Positions 26,061 to 34,017 of a stretch of DNA of 51,825 nucleotides are shown in pieces. Made by a program: the position numbers and the translations under genes. Origin of the DNA: Phycisphaerales bacterium (GTDB lineage Bacteria; Planctomycetota; Phycisphaerae; Phycisphaerales; SM1A02); NCBI GenBank assembly GCA_030749435.1, contig JASMKH010000018.1, positions 1 through 51,825 of the forward strand, written 5' to 3'. The notes under the pieces are model-generated. The model made no database searches, was not told the DNA's origin, and worked only from the letters and a program-made list of their open reading frames with translations. Each line of letters begins with the position of its first letter. Position 1 is the stretch's first letter.

Positions 26061-27049
26061 GACCGGGCCCCGTCAATCCGCACGTGCGCTGCTTCCAACG
26101 TCAATTCCACACCGCAGCCAAGTTCGTAGCATCGCCGGTGCATGCGAGTATCAGCGACCGCGCGGGCGGCAGCTCGAATCGGTTCGGATCCGATGCCGTC
26201 GGCCCCGCCTGCCAAGGCGGTGGCCGCCGCGTGAAGCGTGGCTCGCCGAAGCCCCATTGGCAACGCCGCGAGCGCCGCTCGGGGCCAGGCCCCCTCAAAC
26301 GGCGCGAGCACTGCTGCCTTGAGCGCGTCAGCCGCAGCCTGCCGAATCTCCCTTGTCGCTGAAAGCCGCTTCGCCACGCCCGGTCGCATTGATTCGAGCA
26401 CCGGCAGCACGTCGCGGCGAAGGAGGCCCCGAAGCGTCCCCGGGTCTTCATTCCCCGGATCATCGCACCACACCACGCCAGCCTGTTCGCACAGGGCGGT
26501 GACTTCGGCCCTGTCGACCTCCAACATTGGCCGCACCAGCAGGATGTCTTCGCCCAGGGCACGCACGGACCCCATTCCGACGAGCCCCGCGGGCCCGGCG
26601 CCTCGAACCATCGCCAGAAGTACCGTCTCGAGTTGGTCCTGCGCCTGATGGGCTGTTGCAATCCAGGACGAGCCCGTGGCGATAGCGACATCAAGGAGTT
26701 CGCGGTACCTCGCCTCGCGGAGCGACGATGGAGGCTCGCCCGGATCCACCTCCAGATGCCTGAGTTCAAACGCGAGACCGAGCGACGCAGCTGTGCGACG
26801 CACCAGTTCGCACTCATCATCTGCTTCGGGACGTTGATGATGATGGACATGCGCGACCGTGCACGTCATCGATTGGTTCGCCGCGACCATCACGGACGTC
26901 GCGACCATGAGCGCCATTGAGTCACGTCCGCCGCTCACCGCGACAACGCCTTTCGCTGCGCCGGGGGCCACCCGGGCGATCTCAGCAGCGATGCGACCTA
27001 CCACGGGATTCCCCGCCAGCAACACCGGTCTTCCGTGGCCGTCAGTCAC
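26027..27049 (-). CDS. tilS: tRNA(Ile)-lysidine synthetase TilS
   Basis: This protein of about 340 residues should modify C34 of the tRNA-Ile CAU anticodon with lysine. It has the PP-loop ATP-binding motif AVSGGRDSMALM. HVHHHQRPEADDECELVR and IATAHQAQDQLETVLLAMVRGAG follow, both typical of TilS. The PDNEDP-like segment WCDDPGNEDPGTLRGLLRRDVLPVL is also seen. I chose the GTG at 27049 because the small gene upstream ends at 27042, giving an 8-base overlap. The open frame runs further upstream without homology. The 3' end runs into serS on the opposite strand. Confidence 0.85.
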   Translation of the reverse strand: MTDGHGRPVLLAGNPVVGRIAAEIARVAPGAAKGVVAVSGGRDSMALMVATSVMVAANQSMTCTVAHVHHHQRPEADDECELVRRTAASLGLAFELRHLEVDPGEPPSSLREARYRELLDVAIATGSSWIATAHQAQDQLETVLLAMVRGAGPAGLVGMGSVRALGEDILLVRPMLEVDRAEVTALCEQAGVVWCDDPGNEDPGTLRGLLRRDVLPVLESMRPGVAKRLSATREIRQAAADALKAAVLAPFEGAWPRAALAALPMGLRRATLHAAATALAGGADGIGSEPIRAAARAVADTRMHRRCYELGCGVELTLEAAHVRIDGARSQPEMEAHPPR

Positions 27050-27248
27050 TGCCGAGCCACCGTGGATCCCACTGCATCCCAGTCGGACCGGCCGCATCGG
27101 TGCCGGTCTCAAGGAGACTCGCCACCGGGAACCCGCAGAAGTCATGGGCGAAGGCCGCTGCGACCGCCGTGTCCACATAATGCGATGCAGGATTCGCCTG
27201 CCACACCGCCACGCGCTCGCCTGCAATCACACTGAAGGCGGAGATCAT
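27042..27248 (-). CDS. Small hypothetical protein between astA and tilS
   Basis: The 68-residue product has no family I recognise. The case for a real gene is its position: its ATG (27248) overlaps the stop codon of the astA-like gene in an ATGA junction, and its end overlaps the tilS GTG start by 8 bases. It fills the only gap in an otherwise continuous operon. The protein begins MISAFSVIAGERVAVWQ and ends MQWDPRWLGSD, with aromatic and acidic residues and no membrane segment. Composition is ordinary rather than the Arg-rich pattern of most shadow frames. Confidence 0.6.
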   Translation of the reverse strand: MISAFSVIAGERVAVWQANPASHYVDTAVAAAFAHDFCGFPVASLLETGTDAAGPTGMQWDPRWLGSD

Positions 27249-28273
27249 GTGCCGCTCCCGGTCATCGGCGTGACACCGACATCGTCTCCCACCTCCACAC
27301 GAAGCGCGTCCGCTGCGTCCCGTCCCAGCACGACACCCTCGTCACCCTCCAACGCAGCCTGGTCACGAACCCCCCGAAAGCCGCCGTCGGAATCGACACC
27401 CAGGAGCATCACAGCGGCGCTCTCGCACCCGCCGATGCCCGTCACCACCCGCGAAGTCGTCGCTCGCACCAGGGGAACCTGATCGCGCTCGGCCTCGATG
27501 TACGGGCCACCGTCGAACGGGTCGACCTCATCACAACGCCGGAATCCCTGACGCTCAAGCATCCGCATGGCTGGAACCGCCTCGGGTGAAGCACGCCCGA
27601 TGAGCCTTCGAGCCTCAGGCGGAAGCAGCGACACGTAGATCTCATCCTTCGGAAACAGCGAGAGAATGAACTCCTTGCTGGTTCGGCTGAATGCATCGGC
27701 CTCGACGTACGACAGATTGATGAACCGCCGCCCCAGGTGATCCCACAACGTCGTGCGTCCGTGCTGCGTCAGAGTCCCCATGATCTCACCGATGAGTCTG
27801 TTCGAAAAACGATCCGGGTGCATCCCGATGTAGGCGAATCGCATCTTGCTCAGCAGCGACCCCAGACGGTGCGGGCCTCCACGCCACTGCTCTGCGAGTA
27901 CGAGCCCCCCAATCTCCGTGGGCCCGCTGCAGTCCTGTCTGAGTTGCACCGTCATCTGCAGCTGCCCCGCATTGAGGTCACGGCTGTAGTGCTCTCGAGT
28001 GCGAACACGAAGAAACAGGCGAGGGCGTTCCGGCGTTCCCTTCCCCGTTACCAGACTTGAAGTCCCCACGACCTCACGTGAGGCTGAGTCTTCCACGACG
28101 AACATGTACACGGCGGAGTCATCGACCGCCGCTCCTCCAAAGCACGCCGCTGCATGGGCAATGCGATCTTCCATGGCCTGAGGGTCGGGCGGCAGATTGC
28201 TCGAGCGGACCGTACTGGCAAGCTCAAGCAACTGGGGCGCATCTTCGAGCACGGCGTTTCTGAAGACGAACAC
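27245..28273 (-). CDS. astA: Arginine N-succinyltransferase-like protein (AstA family)
   Basis: This 342-residue protein matches AstA, about 344 residues in E. coli, which transfers succinyl from succinyl-CoA to arginine in the AST degradation pathway. The start FRNAVLEDAPQLLELA is a GNAT-like fold. The conserved core reads EIGGLVLAEQWRG, LLSKMRFAYIGMHPDRFSNRLIGEIMG, TTLWDHLGRRFINLSYVEADAFSR. The C-terminal FDGGPYIEAERD is also characteristic. The AstB, AstD and AstE enzymes are not in the window, so arginine catabolism is only suggested. It follows the aminotransferase gene by 3 bases and overlaps the small gene after it. Confidence 0.85.
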   Translation of the reverse strand: MFVFRNAVLEDAPQLLELASTVRSSNLPPDPQAMEDRIAHAAACFGGAAVDDSAVYMFVVEDSASREVVGTSSLVTGKGTPERPRLFLRVRTREHYSRDLNAGQLQMTVQLRQDCSGPTEIGGLVLAEQWRGGPHRLGSLLSKMRFAYIGMHPDRFSNRLIGEIMGTLTQHGRTTLWDHLGRRFINLSYVEADAFSRTSKEFILSLFPKDEIYVSLLPPEARRLIGRASPEAVPAMRMLERQGFRRCDEVDPFDGGPYIEAERDQVPLVRATTSRVVTGIGGCESAAVMLLGVDSDGGFRGVRDQAALEGDEGVVLGRDAADALRVEVGDDVGVTPMTGSGT

Positions 28274-28276
28274 GGA

Positions 28277-29680
28277 TCAGCCGTCCTCGCCCTGCGCAGC
28301 GACACAGGTCTCGATGATGTCCATGACCGACTCAAGGTGCTCGGGTTCAAGCACACCGACTGGAGGAAGCATGCGGAGGTGGTATGGATCGTGCCCGCAG
28401 AAGAAGGTGATGACTCCGGCATCAAAGAGCCGCCGCACCAGGGATGCGATTGCATCACGATCGCCACCGAACGGCGTCAATCGCATCATGCCACCGGTAC
28501 CGCCCCACTTGGGCACCGGCCCACGTCGCCCCTCCACATCCGGGAAGCAGGTGGGGTGCCGTTCGACGATGTCCCTGCATCGATCGTCAAAGATCCGATG
28601 CAGACCGGCGATCGATCCATCGGGCCCGTAGTACCCACCGCTGGCAAGACGGTCCAGAATCCGAGTTCCGACCGACATCGCGACGGTCGATCCGAGAAAG
28701 GTCCCGCTCAGCAGACCCGGTCTCGGGTTGTGCGCTGCCCGCCACAATGCGGCGCATCCTTGAGTCATCTTGCCGACGGTCACAATGTCCACGTACGCGC
28801 CGAGATCCAACCCCTCGAAACGAAACATTCGATCTGTCCGACCGAACGTCTGAATCTCGTCGAACCAGATCAGCACGCCGGCTTCCCGCGCTGTTTCCAG
28901 GAGCGGCACGAAGAACGATCTCGGGGCCGGCGTGAAGCCACCCTCTCCCTGAACGAGTTCCATGACGAAGCACGAGTGGCCTTCCGGATGCGCTGCCAGG
29001 ATCGAACGCAGCCGATCCAGTGCCTCCGCCGATGAACCATCCGGGTCCGCTGGATCCCAGAACGGCAGCAGGTCGACCTCAATGGACTGTGGGACCCCCT
29101 CGCGGTGTCCCGGGCTGTCTCCAATGTGCGACAGCGTCACTGTCCGGCCGATGAAGTTGTCCTGAAATGCGATGACTCTCGGCGCGCCGTCCCTCGCCTG
29201 CATGCAGACCTTGAGCGCGTTTTCATTCGCCATGGCGCCAGAGCATGCCGGATAGCAGTGCCCCATGTCGGCCCCGCCGGCACGAGCAGCCGCGCGAAGT
29301 CGCTCGGCAAAGCGTACGGCCTCGGTGTTGCACTGCAGATTGCCCTGCATCACCGTGTCCTGCACGGCCGCCTGGGCAGCGACACCCATGAGATCGAGGT
29401 CGCCATGTCCAAAGCCATGGACGCCGATGCCGGTAATCATGTCCCACTTGACCGACCCATCCATCAACTCGACCAGTGCCCCCTTGCCCCGACCGCTGCC
29501 GATGGTGGGATAAAACCCGGGTCGTCCACGAACATCGGCAAGCCGATCGGCCCACTCAGCGAGCAGCGGACCTGCGCTCTCCTCGCCCGGGCGAATATCG
29601 TTGATGTCGGCGTTCGAAGCCGCCAACGATTGCATCAGTAACCGACATGCAGAGCCGACCGCGGCGTTGTAATCACTCAT
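28277..29680 (-). CDS. Class III PLP aminotransferase
   Basis: This 467-residue fold-type I enzyme has GFGHGDLDLM, the cofactor segment CYPACSGAMANENALKV, FVMELVQGEGG, VLIWFDEIQTFGRTDRMFRF and the Schiff-base lysine in VDIVTVGKMTQGC. Such enzymes move an amino group from ornithine, acyl-ornithine, lysine, GABA or similar to 2-oxoglutarate. Next to the astA-like gene it could act like succinylornithine aminotransferase (AstC), but the sequence is not closely AstC-like by eye. ATG 29680 lies 6 bases after TACCAT and 14 bases after the stop of the C45 gene. Confidence 0.87.
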   Translation of the reverse strand: MSDYNAAVGSACRLLMQSLAASNADINDIRPGEESAGPLLAEWADRLADVRGRPGFYPTIGSGRGKGALVELMDGSVKWDMITGIGVHGFGHGDLDLMGVAAQAAVQDTVMQGNLQCNTEAVRFAERLRAAARAGGADMGHCYPACSGAMANENALKVCMQARDGAPRVIAFQDNFIGRTVTLSHIGDSPGHREGVPQSIEVDLLPFWDPADPDGSSAEALDRLRSILAAHPEGHSCFVMELVQGEGGFTPAPRSFFVPLLETAREAGVLIWFDEIQTFGRTDRMFRFEGLDLGAYVDIVTVGKMTQGCAALWRAAHNPRPGLLSGTFLGSTVAMSVGTRILDRLASGGYYGPDGSIAGLHRIFDDRCRDIVERHPTCFPDVEGRRGPVPKWGGTGGMMRLTPFGGDRDAIASLVRRLFDAGVITFFCGHDPYHLRMLPPVGVLEPEHLESVMDIIETCVAAQGEDG

Positions 29681-29686
29681 GGCCGC

Positions 29687-29692
29687 ATGGTA
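29687..29692 (-). promoter_or_regulatory. Candidate internal -10 box before the aminotransferase gene
   Basis: On the minus strand TACCAT is followed by 6 bases and then ATG 29680. It lies inside the coupled operon, between the C45 gene and the aminotransferase gene, and could give a separate leaderless message. Confidence 0.35.
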
Positions 29693-29694
29693 GT

Positions 29695-30774
29695 TCAGGC
29701 ACCCCCAGAGAACGAAAGGGGCACCCACAGACCGCGATCCGCCGGTCCACGGCAGGCCTCGAATCGTCTCGTCGCGGGGACCCCGATGACGCAGGCGTTG
29801 GTGGCGGTCGGTTCACCATCGTCCTGCCAGCGGCAGATTGAGTCAACTCCGTCAGACCGATCCGACATGATGCGGCGAATCCCCTCGACGGTGAGCGGTG
29901 CCGATGACGTCAGTTCGGTGGCCCGATTCAGTCTCGCGACGCTGCTCGAACTCGGCGGTTCGGCCTCGGAAGCGAGGATCTCGGCGTCGAGGCAGTGATT
30001 GGTTCTGACGATGGGTTGATCAATCACATCCCGCCGCCGGGTTCTGGTCGCCGAACATTCCAGTTCAACCGCGCCGCCCGCATCGGCGAGCAGGTAGGTA
30101 TGCGCGGCCGCGCGGGGCGCGTGTTGTATCACCGCTGCGGCCTCTTCCCGGTCGCCGCAACGAATCGCCCGATGCAGCAGGCTCATGTACCCGATGCCGG
30201 GGCGTCCTCCCCGCACCTTGATGTTCGTCGTTCCAGTCCAGACGCCATGGACGTTCATGCCGATCAGCGTCGGCGCGCCGGCAATGGTCACGCTCCATGT
30301 CTCCGGCCCCGAATCGGGAATCCTGTTCACTGCGAGAACCGAGTCGACGTCGAGCGGATGCAGGTCCCATGTCTGCCCAACCAGGACCGCACCGTCTCGA
30401 GCAGCGGATCCAGGAATCGCCATCGAGGTGCATCCCTCCTCACAGGGGTCGTGACACACGAGATCCCGCACGTCACTGTAATTGGCCGCGGCATACAACA
30501 CTCCGGGATCGACCGATGCGGCGCCCGCCGTCGCCATGTGTTCTTCCCAACCCGGCGGATCCCACGCATGGAGCAGATCGAGGCACGCCCATCCCGCTGC
30601 GATCATGTCATCGACGCTGCCGCGGCCTCGCAGTGTGCAGTAGGAGGCGGCCGCCTCCCACCGCCGTTCGATCATCGCAGCGATGTCGTCGCAGAGCGAC
30701 TCGCCGATCGCCTCGCCCATGGCTTGAGCGGACCCGGTGACCCGGATGGTCGCAAGTAGAAGCAGACTCTCCAC
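29695..30774 (-). CDS. C45-family autoproteolytic acyltransferase/hydrolase
   Basis: This protein of about 359 residues resembles the isopenicillin N acyltransferase (AAT/C45) group of Ntn hydrolases. The likely nucleophile is Cys in EEGCTSMAIPGSA, exposed by self-cleavage before that residue. It is followed by VLVGQTWDLHP, VTIAGAPTLIGMNVHGVWTGTTNI and RTNHCLD, all typical of the family. The N-terminal helix VTGSAQAMGEAIGESL also fits. Homology begins before the first good ATG (30720), so I use the GTG at 30774, 16 bases after the dapF stop. The substrate is unknown; hydrolysis of an N-acyl amino compound would fit the neighbours. Confidence 0.82.
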   Translation of the reverse strand: MESLLLLATIRVTGSAQAMGEAIGESLCDDIAAMIERRWEAAASYCTLRGRGSVDDMIAAGWACLDLLHAWDPPGWEEHMATAGAASVDPGVLYAAANYSDVRDLVCHDPCEEGCTSMAIPGSAARDGAVLVGQTWDLHPLDVDSVLAVNRIPDSGPETWSVTIAGAPTLIGMNVHGVWTGTTNIKVRGGRPGIGYMSLLHRAIRCGDREEAAAVIQHAPRAAAHTYLLADAGGAVELECSATRTRRRDVIDQPIVRTNHCLDAEILASEAEPPSSSSVARLNRATELTSSAPLTVEGIRRIMSDRSDGVDSICRWQDDGEPTATNACVIGVPATRRFEACRGPADRGLWVPLSFSGGA

Positions 30775-30790
30775 ATCACACAGGGTACTC

Positions 30791-31609
30791 TCACCCGGCG
30801 ACGTGCCAGCGGCCGCTGCAGATTCGCTCGGCTGGCCCGGCCATGACCACTGGACCCTCATCCGAGGGCAGACGTACTTGCATCTCACCGCCGGCCATGG
30901 CCACATTCCACTCAGCCTGACCGCCACCACACACTCGACGGGAGATCGCAGCAACCGCAGCCGCGCCGGTCGCACAGGCATCGACGGGGCCGACGCCCCG
31001 CTCGTCCGACCACATCGACACCTGATGATCTCCGGACAGGCAGGCCAGATGCACGTTGACACCTCCGCCCGAGTCGCCGACTCGCACCGCAGCGGCGATC
31101 TCGGCGAGCCGGTCACACTGTGAGACATCGTCGATGATGACGACGGCGTGCGGGTTTCCCACGGCAGCTGCATGCACCTCCACCGCATCGCCTTCGAGCG
31201 ACACAACGTGTGAGGGCCCGATGATCACCGGAACCAGTTCCATCTCAACCTGCCACGACTGCGGCGTGGTCGGGTGGACGCGGGCTGCGTGCGTCCCGAC
31301 ACTGGACGACACACGCACGTCTGTGACACCCAGTCTGTCGGCCCACATGGCGGCAGCGCATCGAAGGCCGTTGCCGCATAACTCGGCCTCCGACCCATCC
31401 GCATTGAAGATTCGGAACTGCATCGGTCCGGTGGGCGGCTCCGAGAGCACGAGCATTCCGTCAGCCCCGATTCCCCGGCGCCGATCACACACGGCCACTG
31501 CAAGCGACTCTGGTGATCGCTCGCCGATCTCGAATCCGCTCAGCAGTACGTAGTCGTTTCCGAGTCCGTGCCAGCACGAGAATGAGAGTGCCGACGGTCG
31601 CTCAGGCAT
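30791..31609 (-). CDS. dapF: Diaminopimelate epimerase
   Basis: This 272-residue epimerase converts LL- to meso-diaminopimelate for lysine and peptidoglycan synthesis. The first catalytic cysteine is in FNADGSEAELCGNGLRC and the second in VDACATGAAA. Usually the latter reads ACGTGA, so a glycine is replaced by alanine. HGLGNDYVLL, GIGADGMLVL and GNPHAVVIIDDV are also present. The start overlaps the stop of the upstream lipoprotein gene by 8 bases. It heads the amino-acid-related part of the operon. Confidence 0.92.
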   Translation of the reverse strand: MPERPSALSFSCWHGLGNDYVLLSGFEIGERSPESLAVAVCDRRRGIGADGMLVLSEPPTGPMQFRIFNADGSEAELCGNGLRCAAAMWADRLGVTDVRVSSSVGTHAARVHPTTPQSWQVEMELVPVIIGPSHVVSLEGDAVEVHAAAVGNPHAVVIIDDVSQCDRLAEIAAAVRVGDSGGGVNVHLACLSGDHQVSMWSDERGVGPVDACATGAAAVAAISRRVCGGGQAEWNVAMAGGEMQVRLPSDEGPVVMAGPAERICSGRWHVAG

Positions 31610-33089
31610 CTCGGCGAGCCGATGGCCGGACGATCACACCCAAATCCACAAGAACGCCGTCATGCCGGTAGAAGTCGACATTCATGGTGTTCTCATCGAC
31701 AAACGTCAGGACGAGGCAATTGGCCCGCGTACTGTCGGCATAGGCCATGTCTCCAGCACCGGGCCCAGCATGTTCACTGTTTCGGTGTTTCTGCGCGTGG
31801 TAGTGAAAGTGGAAGAGCGCGGTATACCCGGCATCAAACATATCCTGCGACGCTTCGAATCGGCGGTCGTGCACTCGCATACGAGGCGGGAACTCACGCA
31901 CGTTGAATCGCCCCTGCTCATCAAGATCAATGACGCCGCCGTACTCGGTGGTTTCATCCGCGATATCTCGATCGGCGAAACTGAAGAGATGCGCTCTCAC
32001 CTGCGGCAGCGTGAGCGCCTCCTGGGCGATCTGCATGGCGACAAGATCCCCCCACGTCAGCTTGTCCCGATGGGCGTCCAGACGGTGACTGGGCTCCTGG
32101 CCGGGGAGGAATCCCGGATCAAGTTCTCGGAAGTGACGCTGATTCCGAAGCCCCGAAGCAACGGAGGCGTACAACGAAGCCTCGTCCGAAGTCAGCAACT
32201 CGGGCCGATGTCGCGCCGCTGCGGCCAACACCGGAAGGTCGCGAATCTCCAGTGCCTGCTGCCGGTCCCGTGAAATCGTGGCCGCCGCTTCGGCCGCTGC
32301 GTCCCAGCAAGCCCGCCGCGAGGGCTCGGCGAGCTTCTCGATCCACAGCACTTCCTCCCGGTTCCATGGGACCGTTCCGAATGCCATGACAGCATCATGC
32401 AGGTGGCGGGCCGCTGCATGCGAGCCCGCCGCGGGTGGATCGGACACCATCGCAATCAACGCGTCACGTTCCCCGAGCCGGTGCAGCAACTCCCAGCAGC
32501 GAAATCGCAGACCCTTCTGCGATGGTCGGTCGGCCCCGCGGAAGGTCTCCCAGACGATTCCGGCTGGCGCATTCGGACCGTGCATGGCTCGAAGCGCCAG
32601 GTATTCGGGACGCTGGTCCTCGGGCATTCCAGCCGCCCAGGGCCGCCCCCAACTGCTGACAAGCGCTTCATCGAGTTCGGTCAGGCCGTTGTCGCTGACG
32701 AACTGGCAGATCCGGCGGAGCCAGTCGTGGTCGGTCACCCGTGGCAGGCGGCGGCGGAGCGTCGTCACGACGACCGACCGATCGCAACCGAGCAGGAACT
32801 GCAGGCCCTCCACCCGCAGATCCGGCTGATATCCGGCGCGGTAGGCCAGCCCTTGCAGCGCGTCGACCGAGTCCTCGGAGAGTGGCTGGGGCCCGCCCAT
32901 GATCATCTCGAGCGATCGCTTGTGCGTACTCGCCGACGCATTGGGTCTGGCCAGCGTGGCGGCAGGATCGGTGATGGTGTGCTGGCAGCCCGCGGCCAGC
33001 ATGATCACCACCAGCGTGGCGGTACCACGAGCCCGAAGCCCTCGCACCACCCCGCTCATTGAGCCCGCGTTGCATCTGGTCCTGATCAT
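31602..33089 (-). CDS. Lipoprotein with a possible JAMM-like C-terminal domain
   Basis: This protein of about 495 residues has a signal and lipobox (VVIMLAAGCQHT), so it should be a membrane-anchored lipoprotein. The middle (about 50-330) is helical and repeat-like. The last 120 residues look like a separate domain. Glu382 lies in TTEYGGVIDLD, a His cluster in FHFHYH (427-431), and a later Asp in GPGAGDMAYAD. That spacing recalls JAB/JAMM metallopeptidases, but the usual serine before the Asp is missing. The assignment is tentative. The start at 33089 lies 7 bases after TACCAT; ATG 33059 is another option. Confidence 0.65.
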   Translation of the reverse strand: MIRTRCNAGSMSGVVRGLRARGTATLVVIMLAAGCQHTITDPAATLARPNASASTHKRSLEMIMGGPQPLSEDSVDALQGLAYRAGYQPDLRVEGLQFLLGCDRSVVVTTLRRRLPRVTDHDWLRRICQFVSDNGLTELDEALVSSWGRPWAAGMPEDQRPEYLALRAMHGPNAPAGIVWETFRGADRPSQKGLRFRCWELLHRLGERDALIAMVSDPPAAGSHAAARHLHDAVMAFGTVPWNREEVLWIEKLAEPSRRACWDAAAEAAATISRDRQQALEIRDLPVLAAAARHRPELLTSDEASLYASVASGLRNQRHFRELDPGFLPGQEPSHRLDAHRDKLTWGDLVAMQIAQEALTLPQVRAHLFSFADRDIADETTEYGGVIDLDEQGRFNVREFPPRMRVHDRRFEASQDMFDAGYTALFHFHYHAQKHRNSEHAGPGAGDMAYADSTRANCLVLTFVDENTMNVDFYRHDGVLVDLGVIVRPSARRDA

Positions 33090-33096
33090 CGGCTGC

Positions 33097-33102
33097 ATGG
33101 TA
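33097..33102 (-). promoter_or_regulatory. Candidate -10 box heading the dapF-astA-tilS operon
   Basis: On the minus strand TACCAT is followed by 7 bases and ATG 33089. It is the only promoter-like element before the first gene of the seven-gene operon. Confidence 0.4.
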
Positions 33103-33206
33103 CGAAGGGGGGGTTCACGGCGTCATCGTGATTGGGAGTCACCGTGCCGCAGTTGGGCCCGGTGCGATGCAGGGACCGCATGCTGGCGAGCGGGCACGGC
33201 ATCAAC

Positions 33207-33212
33207 TAGCCT
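33207..33212 (+). promoter_or_regulatory. Candidate -10 box for the leaderless NifU-domain gene
   Basis: TAGCCT lies 8 bases before ATG 33221, with no ribosome binding site between. Confidence 0.42.
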
Positions 33213-33220
33213 GCGGGTCG

Positions 33221-33472
33221 ATGGCCGCCACCTCACAACCGGAATCACTGCAGGATCGCGTGCTCGTGGTGCTGGATGCCGTCAGACCAGCCATTCAGGC
33301 CGACGGCGGCGATGTCGAGTTTGTCGAGATCACCGACTCCGGCGAGGTACGTATCCGACTGCTCGGGGCATGTGTCGAGTGCCCGTCCGCGCATCTCACG
33401 CTTCGCCTGGGGATCGAGCGGAACCTCGTGGACCGGATTCCCGAGGTCACCTCCGTCGTCGCGGTGCCCTGA
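33221..33472 (+). CDS. NifU C-terminal-domain iron-sulfur scaffold protein
   Basis: The 83-residue protein is a single NifU C-terminal (Nfu) domain. Helices with RPAIQADGGDVEFVEI lead to the cluster-binding LLGACVECPSAHLTLRLGIE. The CxxC pair holds a [4Fe-4S] cluster in a dimer in known Nfu proteins, for delivery to apo-proteins. An open frame extends upstream but homology and the -10 box support the ATG at 33221. It is a single gene, followed by a GC-rich hairpin. Confidence 0.88.
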   Translation: MAATSQPESLQDRVLVVLDAVRPAIQADGGDVEFVEITDSGEVRIRLLGACVECPSAHLTLRLGIERNLVDRIPEVTSVVAVP

Positions 33473-33499
33473 TCAGGCGATTCTGCGACTGGAGGCTGC

Positions 33500-33532
33500 C
33501 TGCCGGCCCCCTGCGGGCCCCGTGGCCGGCAG
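33500..33532 (+). terminator. GC-rich hairpin after the NifU-domain gene
   Basis: CTGCCGGCC (33500-33508) and GGCCGGCAG (33524-33532) form a perfect 9-bp stem. No T tract follows, so it may be an inefficient or factor-dependent terminator, or only an mRNA-stabilising end. Confidence 0.4.
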
Positions 33533-33546
33533 TTCCCCACTCGGGG

Positions 33547-33575
33547 TTGGACAGCGTCGCCGCGTGGTGTAGGCT
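33547..33575 (+). promoter_or_regulatory. Candidate csrA promoter
   Basis: TTGGAC (33547-33552) and TAGGCT (33570-33575) are 17 bases apart. The predicted leader of about 68 bases holds a perfect hairpin (arms TCGAGGC 33589-33595 and GCCTCGA 33602-33608) and two AGGA motifs (33617-33620 and the ribosome site at 33635-33640). CsrA could bind these to control its own translation, which is inference. Confidence 0.45.
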
Positions 33576-33649
33576 GCGGGATGGTGGGTCGAGGCTGGTG
33601 GGCCTCGAACAGCGTCAGGATGGCACGAATCGGCAGGAGGGCCGGAAGC

Positions 33650-33862
33650 ATGTTGGTAATCACACGCCGGGAAGGCGAAGAGATTGTGATTGGTGATCCC
33701 GCCAATCCAGTTGGCACTGTTCGCATTGCATCTGTCAAGGGCGATCGCGTTCGATTGGCGATGGACTTTCCGCGAGAGGTCGAAGTGCACCGCCGCGAAG
33801 TCGCTGACCAGATTCTGGAAGAGAATCCGACGGTGGTCGGAAAGATTCAGCCGGGGGCGTAG
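33650..33862 (+). CDS. csrA: Carbon storage regulator CsrA
   Basis: The 70-residue protein is a canonical CsrA: MLVITRREGEEIVIGD at the start, VRIASVKGDRVRLAMDFP in the middle and EVEVHRREVADQI near the end. The RNA-binding residues of strand 1 (LxxTRR) and strand 5 (VHRRE) are intact. CsrA dimers bind GGA in RNA hairpin loops near ribosome sites and usually repress translation. The ATG at 33650 follows AGGAGG; the open frame upstream to 33581 would disrupt the conserved N-terminus. It lies tail-to-tail with a candidate CsrA-binding RNA (33978-34317). Confidence 0.95.
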   Translation: MLVITRREGEEIVIGDPANPVGTVRIASVKGDRVRLAMDFPREVEVHRREVADQILEENPTVVGKIQPGA

Positions 33863-33938
33863 CACCCCGGGGGGGGTCGCCTTGATGAGGGTGCCCCGCA
33901 TTCACTCAATGACGCGCGGATAGTGCGTACTCCTGTGG

Positions 33939-33956
33939 GGGGCCACTGCCGGCCCC
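33939..33956 (+). terminator. Possible csrA 3' hairpin
   Basis: GGGGCC (33939-33944) and GGCCCC (33951-33956) form a compact stem with a 6-base loop, 77 bases past the csrA stop. No T tract follows on the plus strand. It could mark the 3' end of the csrA message, just short of the end of the opposite candidate RNA. Confidence 0.3.
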
Positions 33957-33977
33957 AGCACACGTCCGCTGGGCTCC

Positions 33978-34017
33978 AAAAAAAAGTTCGTGACGCGTGG
34001 TGGGACGCGTCACGAAC
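33978..34017 (-). terminator. Strong intrinsic terminator after the mraZ/candidate RNA unit
   Basis: GTTCGTGACGCGT (33986-33998) and its exact complement (34005-34017) form a 13-bp stem with a 6-base loop. On the minus strand it is followed by eight T residues (33985-33978). This is the clearest terminator in the window. It lies about 300 bases past the mraZ stop, which implies that the intervening RNA is transcribed. Confidence 0.93.

Noticed and set aside
27245-29680. A complete arginine succinyltransferase (AST) operon
   Set aside because: Only an AstA-like and a generic class III aminotransferase are present; astB, astD and astE are missing from the window.
33581-33649. An N-terminally extended CsrA starting at 33581
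   Set aside because: CsrA requires its conserved MLV-TRR N-terminus, and AGGAGG precedes ATG 33650.
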